This document shows positions 1-6,273 of a DNA stretch of 20,647 nt, in pieces. The DNA is from Oscillospiraceae bacterium (lineage in GTDB: Bacteria > Bacillota_A > Clostridia > Oscillospirales > Oscillospiraceae). Below the pieces are notes generated by a model. That model saw only the letters and a list, made by a program, of their open reading frames with translations. It had not been told where the DNA came from and ran no database searches. The translations under genes were made by a program, and so were the position numbers. Location: NCBI GenBank assembly GCA_015067895.1, contig SVLP01000041.1:1-20647 (forward strand), given 5' to 3'. Position 1 is the stretch's first letter. Every line of letters begins with the position of its first letter.

Positions 1-2
1 GC

Positions 3-71
3 ATGCAGTCAAAATTGAATGTAGGCAAAAAGTATCAAGCCCAGATTGAGCAGAAGAAAAAGCAGGATTAA
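3..71 (+). CDS. 3' end of an unidentified gene (partial)
   Basis: An open frame runs in from the left edge and ends at the TAA at 69-71, giving 22 visible residues. The tail is lysine- and glutamine-rich (IEQKKKQD at the end), as in a charged C-terminal helix. It lies on the same strand as the 127-residue gene that follows, and both are probably part of the mobile element whose right end is near 737. It could be the tail of a recombinase or mobilisation protein, but nothing in the visible part shows this. The frame is uncertain because so little is visible. Confidence 0.4.
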   Translation: MQSKLNVGKKYQAQIEQKKKQD

Positions 72-89
72 CCTGCTCATATATTATCA

Positions 90-113
90 AACCCTCCACC
101 ACCGTGGAGGGTT
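90..113 (+). terminator. Perfect 10-bp hairpin between two element genes
   Basis: AACCCTCCAC (90-99) pairs perfectly with GTGGAGGGTT (104-113) around the four-base loop CACC. The following ATCTATTT is only partly U-rich, so it is a weak intrinsic terminator or an mRNA-processing hairpin. It lies between the partial gene and the next ribosome binding site. Confidence 0.55.
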
Positions 114-143
114 ATCTATTTAACCGAAAAGGAGACAACTGAA

Positions 144-527
144 ATGAAAGAAACAAACGAATGGTATCAGATCGAGCTGGACACAACAAAGTACACGCCC
201 GTCTGTGCTTTCACCTTTCACGTGCCAGGTGGAATGACGCGAAGCCATGACACCTCAACCTATGTAGAATATGCGGCAGATCCTGAGGATCCCGAGAAGA
301 CTATATACTCTGTGTGGTTTACAAACTATTGGAACAACATTCGAATCTTCAAATATAAGGAAACGATAAGTTGGCCGGCACATGACCAAATGATTATGGA
401 AAAGATACTCCAGCAGATTAACAACAGCATTACGTTCCTGAAACATCTCGACATCTTTACGGGCGAAGAATGGCCTGAAGCAAAGAAACGCTCCTATAAG
501 CAGTACCGCCTTGGCTCTAATCAGTGA
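144..527 (+). CDS. Hypothetical protein, 127 aa, probably cargo of a mobile element
   Basis: I do not recognise a family. The product is soluble-looking and aromatic-rich (several Trp and Tyr, for example VWFTNYWNNIRIF), with no signal peptide, membrane segment or obvious catalytic motif. The C-terminal half, with the segment MIMEKILQQINNSITFLKHL, should form a helix. The ATG start is supported by AGGAGA at about 130-135. Base composition is clearly poorer in GC than the chromosomal genes from 1861 onward. It is the last gene before the interrupted spoIVB fragment, so it is probably carried by the inserted element. Confidence 0.7.
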   Translation: MKETNEWYQIELDTTKYTPVCAFTFHVPGGMTRSHDTSTYVEYAADPEDPEKTIYSVWFTNYWNNIRIFKYKETISWPAHDQMIMEKILQQINNSITFLKHLDIFTGEEWPEAKKRSYKQYRLGSNQ

Positions 528-736
528 TTTTTGAGCCTTCGGGGGAGTAGACACTTGCGCACCCCCCAAAATCAGAATTTGTCGAAAATGCGAGAAGTCT
601 TAAAATACGGTATTTTCGACATTTCATCTATGTCAACTAAGGGATTCTGGTTGACCTATGTAAAAACCTCCTTTTTTGTGTATTTTTGGGATAAAAACGC
701 AATTTTTCTGCAAATTTCTTTTGTCCCCTACTTGAC
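528..736. other. AT-rich noncoding right end of a putative inserted element
   Basis: No convincing gene is present. Two inverted repeats stand out: TGTCGAAAAT (580-589) with ATTTTCGACA (612-621), and GTCAAC (632-637) with GTTGAC (650-655). A G-run/C-run pair (541-545 and 562-567) could form a weak hairpin. The AT-rich sequence stops abruptly where the spoIVB reading frame begins. Recombinase- or excisionase-binding sites near an attachment site would look like this, but that role is inferred. Confidence 0.45.
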
Positions 737-865
737 ATCAGCGTGAGCGGCAGTCCCATTATCCAGGACGGGAGACTGGCAGGGGCGGTGACCCATGTGC
801 TGGTGAATCAGCCTGACACCGGGTACGGGATTTTTATTGAAACGATGCTGGAGGCGGCGGGATAA
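737..865 (+). pseudogene. spoIVB: 3' fragment of spoIVB (sporulation serine peptidase, S55 family)
   Basis: The frame ending at TAA 863-865 encodes [20 protein letters not shown] followed by a [24 protein letters not shown] end. This matches the C-terminal end of SpoIVB, which has GMSGSPIIQ..G...GAVTHV.VN.P..GYG..IE.ML. The catalytic serine codon of the GMSGSP motif is kept (746-748), but GM is replaced by SV and homology ends there. Everything before it (membrane anchor, PDZ domain, the catalytic His and Asp) is missing from the window and replaced by AT-rich sequence. No start codon or ribosome binding site is present. SpoIVB normally cleaves SpoIVFA to trigger sigma-K activation in sporulation. 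The fragment is either the downstream half of a gene split by an inserted element or a dead remnant. Confidence 0.82.
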
Positions 866-872
866 AAGGAAA

Positions 873-893
873 CCAGGGGGCGTTGCCCCCTGG
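873..893 (-). terminator. Terminator between spoIVB fragment and the 196-aa membrane protein
   Basis: CCAGGGGGC (873-881) pairs with GCCCCCTGG (885-893) around GTT. Read on the minus strand the stem is followed by TTTCCTTTT, so it best serves the minus-strand gene ending at 904. It may also stop transcripts from the spoIVB side. Confidence 0.7.
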
Positions 894-903
894 CTTGATT
901 CAA

Positions 904-1494
904 TTATCGTCCGGCTCCGGAGCCAACGGGTCGGATGCGGCCGTTTTCCGTCTGGAATTCAGATGCGTCCAGCGTCCACTCCTTCTTGTTGAAGATGCAG
1001 ACGGGCTTCTTGCCCTTGTTCATGTAAAGCAGGTAAAAGCCGTCACCCTCCTCCGCACTGTTGTAGGCTCCGTTGGGGTTGACGCGAAATCGGTTGGTCA
1101 GATGGACGTGGGGAAAATGCAGTTCCATTTTTCCGAAATACTTGAAATGCAGATAGTAGAACCTGGAGGGGGTATCCGTGTGATCCTGAGCGACGCTCTT
1201 TCCCGTGCAGACATCCTCCGCGAGGTAGAATGCCAGGCGGTCGATCCCCCGCTGCACCCGGAGCTGCCGCCAGCCCAATATGAGGATGAACAGACCCATG
1301 AGGCAAAAGAACAGTGCAACGACCAGGATCTTCCCCGTTTCCATGCGCAGGTACAGCCCATACAGGAGACCCGCCATGAGCAGGAGCAGGGCTGCAGCAC
1401 CCAGGTAGAACCCCAACGATCCCCGGATGCGCTTTCTGTCTGCGCCAAAGCACTCCCGAATGACCTCCATATTCAGACAGCGTACTTGCTCCAT
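904..1494 (-). CDS. Hypothetical membrane protein with two transmembrane helices, 196 aa
   Basis: The N-terminus (about 26 residues) is hydrophilic. Two hydrophobic helices follow at about residues 27-48 and 55-75, joined by a short loop. A soluble C-terminal domain of about 120 residues is rich in Phe, Tyr and basic residues, and no conserved motif is recognised. The layout suggests a bacterial membrane-anchored domain with the C-terminus in the cytoplasm. The frame is open further upstream, but the start at 1494 (MEQVRCLNME) is chosen because GGAAGGAGAT lies just before it. An upstream ATG at 1521 has no such site. It is transcribed away from the symporter gene and ends at the hairpin 873-893. 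Confidence 0.75.
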   Translation of the reverse strand: MEQVRCLNMEVIRECFGADRKRIRGSLGFYLGAAALLLLMAGLLYGLYLRMETGKILVVALFFCLMGLFILILGWRQLRVQRGIDRLAFYLAEDVCTGKSVAQDHTDTPSRFYYLHFKYFGKMELHFPHVHLTNRFRVNPNGAYNSAEEGDGFYLLYMNKGKKPVCIFNKKEWTLDASEFQTENGRIRPVGSGAGR

Positions 1495-1658
1495 ATTCTG
1501 ATCTCCTTCCGGTTTTTTCATGATTTTACCACGATCCGGAGCCGAAGGCAAGATAAAACGCGTATCATTGTGGGCTCCGGCTCCCTGCTCTGTTTTTGTG
1601 GAAAATGCTGGGATTTTAACAACAAATACGGGGTGGGTTATGAACAGTTCGCATACAT

Positions 1659-1757
1659 ATTGTAAACAATTCATAAATTTTAACCTTCTAAATCTTCACA
1701 AGGTGTCACAAAAAAGTCGTTTTGTCCCTGCCGTTTTGTTCACAAATCCTTTATAAT
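1659..1757 (+). promoter_or_regulatory. Likely promoter region of the GPH symporter
   Basis: The 366-bp gap 1495-1860 is AT-rich and holds the control region for the gene at 1861. TATAAT is at 1752-1757, but there is no good -35 box at 17-18 bp spacing, which suggests activator dependence. Upstream are the dyad ATTGTAAACAAT (1659-1670) and TTTGTCCCT (1721-1729). The second motif also occurs at the crp and M42 promoters. The leader from about 1764 to 1860 shows no clear riboswitch. Confidence 0.5.
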
Positions 1758-1860
1758 ACAGGAAGTACAGTCCGTCCTGTTTATGTAGTGCAATGAGGGA
1801 TCAAATAGCGCATTTACATAAAAAGTACGGACGAATATTTGATAAGGAGAGAAATCTGCA

Positions 1861-3375
1861 ATGAGCAAACCTATTAACCCCAAGTATCTGGGCGAAAACG
1901 GTATCCATCGCGTGCCCCTGTGGCGCATCGGTGGCTTCGCCCTGAACAACACCGCCACCAACCTGTACCTGATGCTGATGGGCTACGTGTCCTTCTACCT
2001 GATGGGCTGGGTCGGCCTGGCTCAGGTCGCCGCTGGCTCCTTCGCCATGATGATGCGTCTGTGGGACGGCGTGACTGACCCCATCGTCGGCTTCATGGTC
2101 GATAAGACCAACGGCAAGTTCGGTAAGAACCGCCCCTTCATGGTCATCGGTAACGTGATCCTGGCTGTCACCAGCTTCGTTCTGTTCCATGTGACCCACC
2201 TGCTGCCCGAGGGCGTCGCCATCCGCTACACCTTCTTCATCATCGTCGCCGCTGTCTACTACCTGGGCTACACCTGCCAGTGCGTTGTCACCAAGTCTGC
2301 TCAGACCTGTCTGACCAACGACCCCAAGCAGCGTCCCCTGTTCGCTTCCTTCGACGCCGTTTACAACACTGTTCTGTTTGCTCTGATCGGCATCGTCTAC
2401 TCCCGCACCGCTGTTAAGTACATGGCCATCGACCCCACCCAGCAGGGCGGCTTCGGTACCACCGAGTTCTTCCATGACATGTGGCTGTTCACCGCCGTTG
2501 TCTCCGGCATCTTCACCACCATTGCTGTCATCTCCATCGCCCCCAAGGATCGCTCCGAGTTCTTCGGCACCGGCGAGGCTGTCAAGGTCGGTCTGAAGGA
2601 CTACTGGGAGGTTCTGAAGAACAACCGCGCCATCCAGATGCTGGTTATCTCCGCTTCCTCCGACAAGCTGGCTTCTCAGGCTAAGACCTCTGCCGTCACC
2701 GTCGCCATGTTCGGCACCATGGCCGGCTGTGCTCTGCTGCAGGGCACCGTCAGCGCCTTCACCACCGTTCCCACCTGTATCGCCACCTTCCTGGCCATCT
2801 CCCTGATCGCCACCAAGCTGGGCCAGCGCAAGGCCATGCTGATCGGCTCCTGGGGCGGCATCATCGTCAACTGCATCTTCATCTTCCTGTGGTTCTTCGG
2901 TGATCCCACCACCATGACCAAGGACGTCACCACCGGCGTTCTGAACTTCGGCTCCCTGTTCCTGTGGGCCCACCTGATCCTGACCATCATCCAGGGCGGC
3001 TTCCAGGGCATCGCCGGCAACATCGTCATCCCCATGACCGCCGACTGCGCCGACTACGAGGTCTATCGTTCCGGTAAGTACCTGCCCGGTCTGATGGGCA
3101 CCCTGTTCTCCTTCGTGGACAAGATCATCTCCTCCTTCGCTCCCATGATCACCTCCGTGGTCTTCGCCGCCATCGGCTACACCACCCGTAACCCCGCTCA
3201 GGGCGACCCCGTCACCACCGAGCTGAAGATCGCCGTCTGCTTCCTGGCCTTCGGCATGATCATCATCGGCCTGATCTGCAACATCGTGGCCATGAAGTTC
3301 TACCCCCTGACCAAGGAGAAGATGGAAGAGATCCAGGAGAAGGTCGCTGCCATCAAGGCTGCTGCCAACAAGTAA
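1861..3375 (+). CDS. GPH-family (MelB-like) sugar:cation symporter, 504 aa
   Basis: This is a twelve-helix secondary transporter of the glycoside-pentoside-hexuronide:cation symporter family (MFS_2). The family signature is at residues 66-92: RLWDGVTDPIVGFMVDKTNG followed by KFGKNRP. Members use a Na+ or H+ gradient to bring in sugars or glycosides; the substrate cannot be read from sequence. Its 504 residues are slightly long for the family. AAGGAG at 1844-1849 supports the ATG start. Codon use is extremely biased (Leu almost always CTG, Ile ATC, Thr ACC, Ala GCC/GCT), as expected for a very highly expressed protein. It is a single-gene unit with its own promoter region and a strong terminator. 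No glycosidase or kinase gene sits beside it, so the substrate is not hinted at by context. Confidence 0.88.
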   Translation: MSKPINPKYLGENGIHRVPLWRIGGFALNNTATNLYLMLMGYVSFYLMGWVGLAQVAAGSFAMMMRLWDGVTDPIVGFMVDKTNGKFGKNRPFMVIGNVILAVTSFVLFHVTHLLPEGVAIRYTFFIIVAAVYYLGYTCQCVVTKSAQTCLTNDPKQRPLFASFDAVYNTVLFALIGIVYSRTAVKYMAIDPTQQGGFGTTEFFHDMWLFTAVVSGIFTTIAVISIAPKDRSEFFGTGEAVKVGLKDYWEVLKNNRAIQMLVISASSDKLASQAKTSAVTVAMFGTMAGCALLQGTVSAFTTVPTCIATFLAISLIATKLGQRKAMLIGSWGGIIVNCIFIFLWFFGDPTTMTKDVTTGVLNFGSLFLWAHLILTIIQGGFQGIAGNIVIPMTADCADYEVYRSGKYLPGLMGTLFSFVDKIISSFAPMITSVVFAAIGYTTRNPAQGDPVTTELKIAVCFLAFGMIIIGLICNIVAMKFYPLTKEKMEEIQEKVAAIKAAANK

Positions 3376-3420
3376 TCTGCACATTCTGCTGATCCCTCAC
3401 CAGCAATTTTCCACAAGCAA

Positions 3421-3447
3421 AAGGGTGCCGCTTGCGGCACCCTTTTT
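3421..3447 (+). terminator. Strong intrinsic terminator of the GPH symporter
   Basis: AAGGGTGCCG (3421-3430) pairs perfectly with CGGCACCCTT (3435-3444) around the loop CTTG, followed by a T-run. Confidence 0.92.
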
Positions 3448-3474
3448 CCCAATCCAGAAAGGGACGTTTTACCC

Positions 3475-3867
3475 ATGAGCAACGAAAGAAGAGAAATTTC
3501 CCAGATGAATACCGCCTTCGTGGAAGAAGGCATCGACATCGATGAGTATGTGGCCCTCCAGCGGGAGCTGGACGAGCTGGAAAAGGCCGCCGGAATCAAG
3601 GAGGAGAAGGGCATTTCCCGCCTGATCTCCAGCTACTTCGAGCGCAAGGATGCCCGGGAGAAGATCCTCATCAGCAAGAAGAAGCTGATTTGGACCGCCG
3701 TGCTGCTGGGCTGGTGCGGCGGCCACCGCTTCCTGCTGAAGCAGAAGATCCTGGGCTTTGTCTACCTGGCCTTCTGCTGGACCTGTTTCCCCGTCTGCAT
3801 GACCATCGTGGACATCATCGAGTATATCCCCATGAAGCCCGACGAGAACGGCATGATCCTCGTCTGA
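3475..3867 (+). CDS. TM2-domain-like membrane protein, 130 aa
   Basis: The first 65 residues are charged and probably helical or coiled (VALQRELDELEKAAGIKEEK). They are followed by two closely spaced hydrophobic helices at about 71-83 and 92-115. The linker contains GGHRFLL and the second helix ends in IVDIIEY. That arrangement (GxHRFYL..., then ...DI) is the hallmark of TM2 domains, two-helix modules of unknown molecular function. Three cysteines lie in or near the helices (81, 101, 104) and a fourth at 108. A purine-rich AGAAAGGGA precedes the ATG with long spacing. It lies between two terminators and so is probably monocistronic. Confidence 0.75.
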   Translation: MSNERREISQMNTAFVEEGIDIDEYVALQRELDELEKAAGIKEEKGISRLISSYFERKDAREKILISKKKLIWTAVLLGWCGGHRFLLKQKILGFVYLAFCWTCFPVCMTIVDIIEYIPMKPDENGMILV

Positions 3868-3871
3868 TGCG

Positions 3872-3900
3872 AAACACCCCTCCGTCCCGGAGGGGTGTTT
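3872..3900 (+). terminator. Terminator of the TM2-like gene
   Basis: A perfect 13-bp stem is formed by AAACACCCCTCCG (3872-3884) and CGGAGGGGTGTTT (3888-3900), with loop TCC. The U-tract is only the TTT at the stem end. The symmetrical A/T ends allow activity in both directions. Confidence 0.82.
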
Positions 3901-3915
3901 CCGCTGCTCAGCCCG

Positions 3916-4058
3916 TGTAGGGAACGGCTATGGCCGTTCCGCAGTGAAAGCTGGCATCCATATACCATGTCCGGCGAATTCGCAGCATGTTACCACTTCG
4001 CCCAAATACGTCGATTTGGTAAGTGCATACTGCGGAACGGTCATGACCGTTCCCTACA
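3916..4058. repeat. MITE-like element, 143 bp, with 30-bp terminal inverted repeats
   Basis: The left end (3916-3945) and the reverse complement of the right end (4029-4058) agree at 27 of 30 positions. Each end is itself palindromic: GGAACGGC-TATG-GCCGTTCC on the left, and the perfect 20-bp palindrome GGAACGGTCATGACCGTTCC on the right. No coding capacity was found in the interior. The same palindrome core recurs alone at 12367-12384, so this is a dispersed family. The element ends only about 5 bp before the ribosome binding site of the next gene. Confidence 0.8.
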
Positions 4059-4077
4059 TACCCAAAAGGAGGAATAC

Positions 4078-4293
4078 TTGGAAATCATCGAACGCATCGA
4101 ACACATGGAGACCCTCTACGACCGGGCGAGGGAGACGGGGGTCATCCCGCCGGAGCTGCTGGAATACTACTTCGGCGGCCAATGGCTCCTGGACTATCAG
4201 GCCGACGAGCGGGGCGAGCTGCCGAAAAACCTGAAGCGCGGCGTCCTGAGTGAGGACGGCCTGTGGAATCTTTTGACGGAAAACAGCGAATAG
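4078..4293 (+). CDS. DUF4298 family protein, 71 aa, TTG start
   Basis: This is a small acidic cytoplasmic protein with the DUF4298 pattern: an N-terminal helix IERIEHMETLYDRA, a central LLEYYFGGQWLLDYQADERG, and the conserved end LPKNLKRGVLSEDGLWNLL. The function of the family is not known. The frame stays open further upstream, but only through the MITE, so the ATGs there are artefacts. AAAGGAGG (about 4065-4072) sits six bases before TTG 4078, which gives the family-typical N-terminus. The gene lies alone between a MITE and a lipoprotein gene. Any promoter must lie inside or before the repeat, because only 19 bp separate the repeat from the start codon. Confidence 0.82.
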   Translation: MEIIERIEHMETLYDRARETGVIPPELLEYYFGGQWLLDYQADERGELPKNLKRGVLSEDGLWNLLTENSE

Positions 4294-4356
4294 CAGTAGA
4301 TTTTTCCTTTCCGATGTGATATCCTAACTTCAGATGAAAAAAGGAGGTAATTTTTC

Positions 4357-4989
4357 ATGAAACACATTCGTTCTATCGTGGCTGTGCTGCTGGTGGCTGT
4401 GCTGCTCTGCGGCTGCGGCGCGGGCGTGAAGATGGAGGAGCTGACCGGCAAGTGGGAGATGGTCTCCCAGAGTCCCGAGGAAGAGGTCGCCTACATGCTC
4501 GACACCATGGATCTGTACGCCGAGGAGCGGGCTCTGGTGGACATGAGCTCCCTGAAGAATGTCCTGATCGCCGAGTTTGGCCCCGACGGCAGCTACAGCT
4601 TCACCTATGACGCTGAGGCCAACAAGGCTTGCGTCCGGAAGTTCTTCACCGGCGTGATGGATGCCCTGTACGAGGGCCGCGCCACCCTGGGCACTGCCTA
4701 CGGCACCGACCTGGAGCCCATGACCCGGGAGGAGTTCAACCAGTTCTACGTGGAGATTTACGGCGTGGCCAGCTACGAGTTCCTGCTGGATCGCTTCGTG
4801 GAGTACGCCTATGACTACGAGTCCCTGGCCGTGCCCGTGGAGACCGGCACCTTCAAGATCGTGGGCGACACCCTGATGTGCACCATCACCGGCGAGACCG
4901 AGGCCGAGAGTCTGGGCTGTGAGCTCAACGGCGACAGCCTGAAGCTCATCTACGCTGACGGCGAAGAGGTCTACACCCGCGTCAAGTAA
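4357..4989 (+). CDS. Putative lipoprotein, 210 aa
   Basis: The N-terminus MKHIRSIVAVLLVAVLLCGC is a lipoprotein signal with the lipobox LCGC and lipidation predicted at Cys20, so the protein should be anchored to the outer face of the cell membrane. The mature part contains an early GKWEM..S motif and a later GTFKIVGDTLMCT strand. This resembles the small lipocalin-like or META-like beta domains common in clostridial lipoproteins, but I cannot assign a family. GGAGGT lies 10 bases before the ATG. The gene follows the DUF4298 gene by 63 bp and ends at a strong terminator, so it could be co-transcribed or separate. Confidence 0.78.
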   Translation: MKHIRSIVAVLLVAVLLCGCGAGVKMEELTGKWEMVSQSPEEEVAYMLDTMDLYAEERALVDMSSLKNVLIAEFGPDGSYSFTYDAEANKACVRKFFTGVMDALYEGRATLGTAYGTDLEPMTREEFNQFYVEIYGVASYEFLLDRFVEYAYDYESLAVPVETGTFKIVGDTLMCTITGETEAESLGCELNGDSLKLIYADGEEVYTRVK

Positions 4990-5002
4990 ATCGCGCAATG
5001 CA

Positions 5003-5034
5003 ACACCCCCCGCCAACGGCGGGGGGTGTATTTT
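5003..5034 (+). terminator. Strong terminator of the lipoprotein gene
   Basis: The 12-bp stem ACACCCCCCGCC (5003-5014) and GGCGGGGGGTGT (5018-5029) with loop AAC is followed by ATTTTCGTTT. It lies between convergent genes and may also help stop the M42 transcript. Confidence 0.9.
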
Positions 5035-5037
5035 CGT

Positions 5038-6120
5038 TTACAGGGTCGCGATCATCTCCGGCGTGATATTCTCCAGCAGTGCGATGACCATTTCCACGGA
5101 TTTTTCGAAATCATAGTAGGTGCTGATGCAGTTGGGGGCGTGGGCGTAGCGGACGGGGACGCCGCAGACGATGCTGGGCGCGCCGACGAGGGCCGTCTGG
5201 ATGGAGGCCGCGTTGTTGCCGCCGCCCTGGCGGACGGATTCCTGGACGGGGATCCCCTTCTTCGCCGCCAGATCCAGGGCCCACCGCTGATACCGGGGGG
5301 CGCAGATGGCGGAGACGTCCAGATGCCGGAACATGGGGCCCTTTTTCAGAGCGGTCTGGATGGCGTAGGGCTCGGTGAAGGTGTCGTCGGCGGGGCAGCC
5401 CTCCATGACGATGGCGATGTCCGGGTGGATGTGGTGCACGGTCACCTTGGAGTTTCTCGGGCCCAGCTCCTCCTGGGTGGAGAGCACCGCGATGACGTCG
5501 CAGGGCAGCTCCCGGCCCTCCAGACGGCGAAGTGCTTCGATCAGGGCGGCGCAGCCCATGCGGCAGTCGAAGCCCTTGCCGAACATCAGATCCCGCTGCT
5601 CGTCGTAGTAGAATTTCGTGTCGGGCACCACCGGCTCGCCCATGCGGATGCGGAAATTCTGCACCGCGTCCTCGTAGGAGGTCGCGCCCACGTCGATGAC
5701 CATGTTTGCGATGTCATTGACGGCGGTCTCCTTCTCGGCAGCGGTCATGAAGTGGACGGGCTTGGCGGCGATGATGCCGGGGAGGTAGTCGCCGTCGGCG
5801 TTGCGCACCAGTACCCGGGTACCGATGAGGGCGTTCTTGTTCCAGCTGCCCAGCATCAGAAAGCGGAGGGTGCCGTTGGGCTTGATGGAGTGCACCACCA
5901 GACCCACCTCGTCGGAGTGGGCATCCAGCATCACCACCGGGCGATTTCCCTTGTTTTCCTTGCGGTGGATGTAGAGGTTGCGCAGGAAGTCCTCCTTCAG
6001 CTGACCGATGGGGGCGCACCAGCGCCGGGCTACCTCCACCACCGCATCCTCAAAGCCGGAAGCACCGGGGGCATCAGAGAGCTCCCGGATCATCTGTAAC
6101 GCACTGCGATCCACTTGCAT
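5038..6120 (-). CDS. M42 family metallopeptidase (TET/FrvX-type aminopeptidase), 360 aa
   Basis: M42 enzymes are cytoplasmic di-metal aminopeptidases that assemble into large tetrahedral dodecamers and trim short peptides. The expected ligands are present in order: His68 in LDAHSDEVG, Asp185 in GKGFDCRMG, the catalytic and metal pair Glu217-Glu218 in STQEELG, Glu240 in VMEGCPADD, and His327 in RYAHAPN. Glu240 stands where many members have Asp. The length is normal. GAAGGAGGAATT before the ATG fixes the start. A good sigma-A promoter lies 35-63 bp upstream, and its spacer carries the 15-mer shared with the crp promoter. The gene is monocistronic, converging on the lipoprotein gene. The substrate preference (glutamyl, leucyl or other) cannot be told. 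Confidence 0.9.
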   Translation of the reverse strand: MQVDRSALQMIRELSDAPGASGFEDAVVEVARRWCAPIGQLKEDFLRNLYIHRKENKGNRPVVMLDAHSDEVGLVVHSIKPNGTLRFLMLGSWNKNALIGTRVLVRNADGDYLPGIIAAKPVHFMTAAEKETAVNDIANMVIDVGATSYEDAVQNFRIRMGEPVVPDTKFYYDEQRDLMFGKGFDCRMGCAALIEALRRLEGRELPCDVIAVLSTQEELGPRNSKVTVHHIHPDIAIVMEGCPADDTFTEPYAIQTALKKGPMFRHLDVSAICAPRYQRWALDLAAKKGIPVQESVRQGGGNNAASIQTALVGAPSIVCGVPVRYAHAPNCISTYYDFEKSVEMVIALLENITPEMIATL

Positions 6121-6154
6121 GGGGTAATTCCTCCTTCAGTTTGGTTCTACGACG

Positions 6155-6183
6155 ATTTTAGACCCCAAAAGGGACAAAGTCAA
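6155..6183 (-). promoter_or_regulatory. Sigma-A promoter of the M42 peptidase with embedded operator-like 15-mer
   Basis: On the minus strand TTGACT (6178-6183), a 17-bp spacer and TAAAAT (6155-6160) precede the M42 gene. The segment TTTGTCCCTTTTGGG (minus strand of 6164-6178) overlaps the last base of the -35 box and fills most of the spacer. It is identical to 8275-8289 beside the crp promoter. A protein bound here would overlap RNA polymerase, so repression is the simplest guess. Confidence 0.72.
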
Positions 6184-6201
6184 TTGTGGCACAATACCAA
6201 A

Positions 6202-6229
6202 AAAGCCCCTCCGATTTTGGAGGGGCTTT
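6202..6229 (-). terminator. Terminator of the crp-bmp unit
   Basis: AAAGCCCCTCC (6202-6212) pairs with GGAGGGGCTTT (6219-6229) around GATTTT. On the minus strand the stem runs into a T-tract, so it ends the transcript of the gene at 6274-7407. Confidence 0.9.
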
Positions 6230-6273
6230 GGAGTTGTCTCTGCCCGGAGGTTCAGGCGGGCAGAAGAGAGGGA

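Noticed and set aside
531..746. A 71-codon open frame crossing the element boundary
   Set aside because: It starts without a ribosome binding site and contains two inverted repeats and AT-rich tracts; the supported frame from 737 onward is spoIVB in a different phase.
1801..3384. A 527-codon open frame on the minus strand across the GPH symporter
   Set aside because: It mirrors the biased codons of the real gene, gives a Gly/Asp/His-rich composition with no domain, and has no ribosome binding site.
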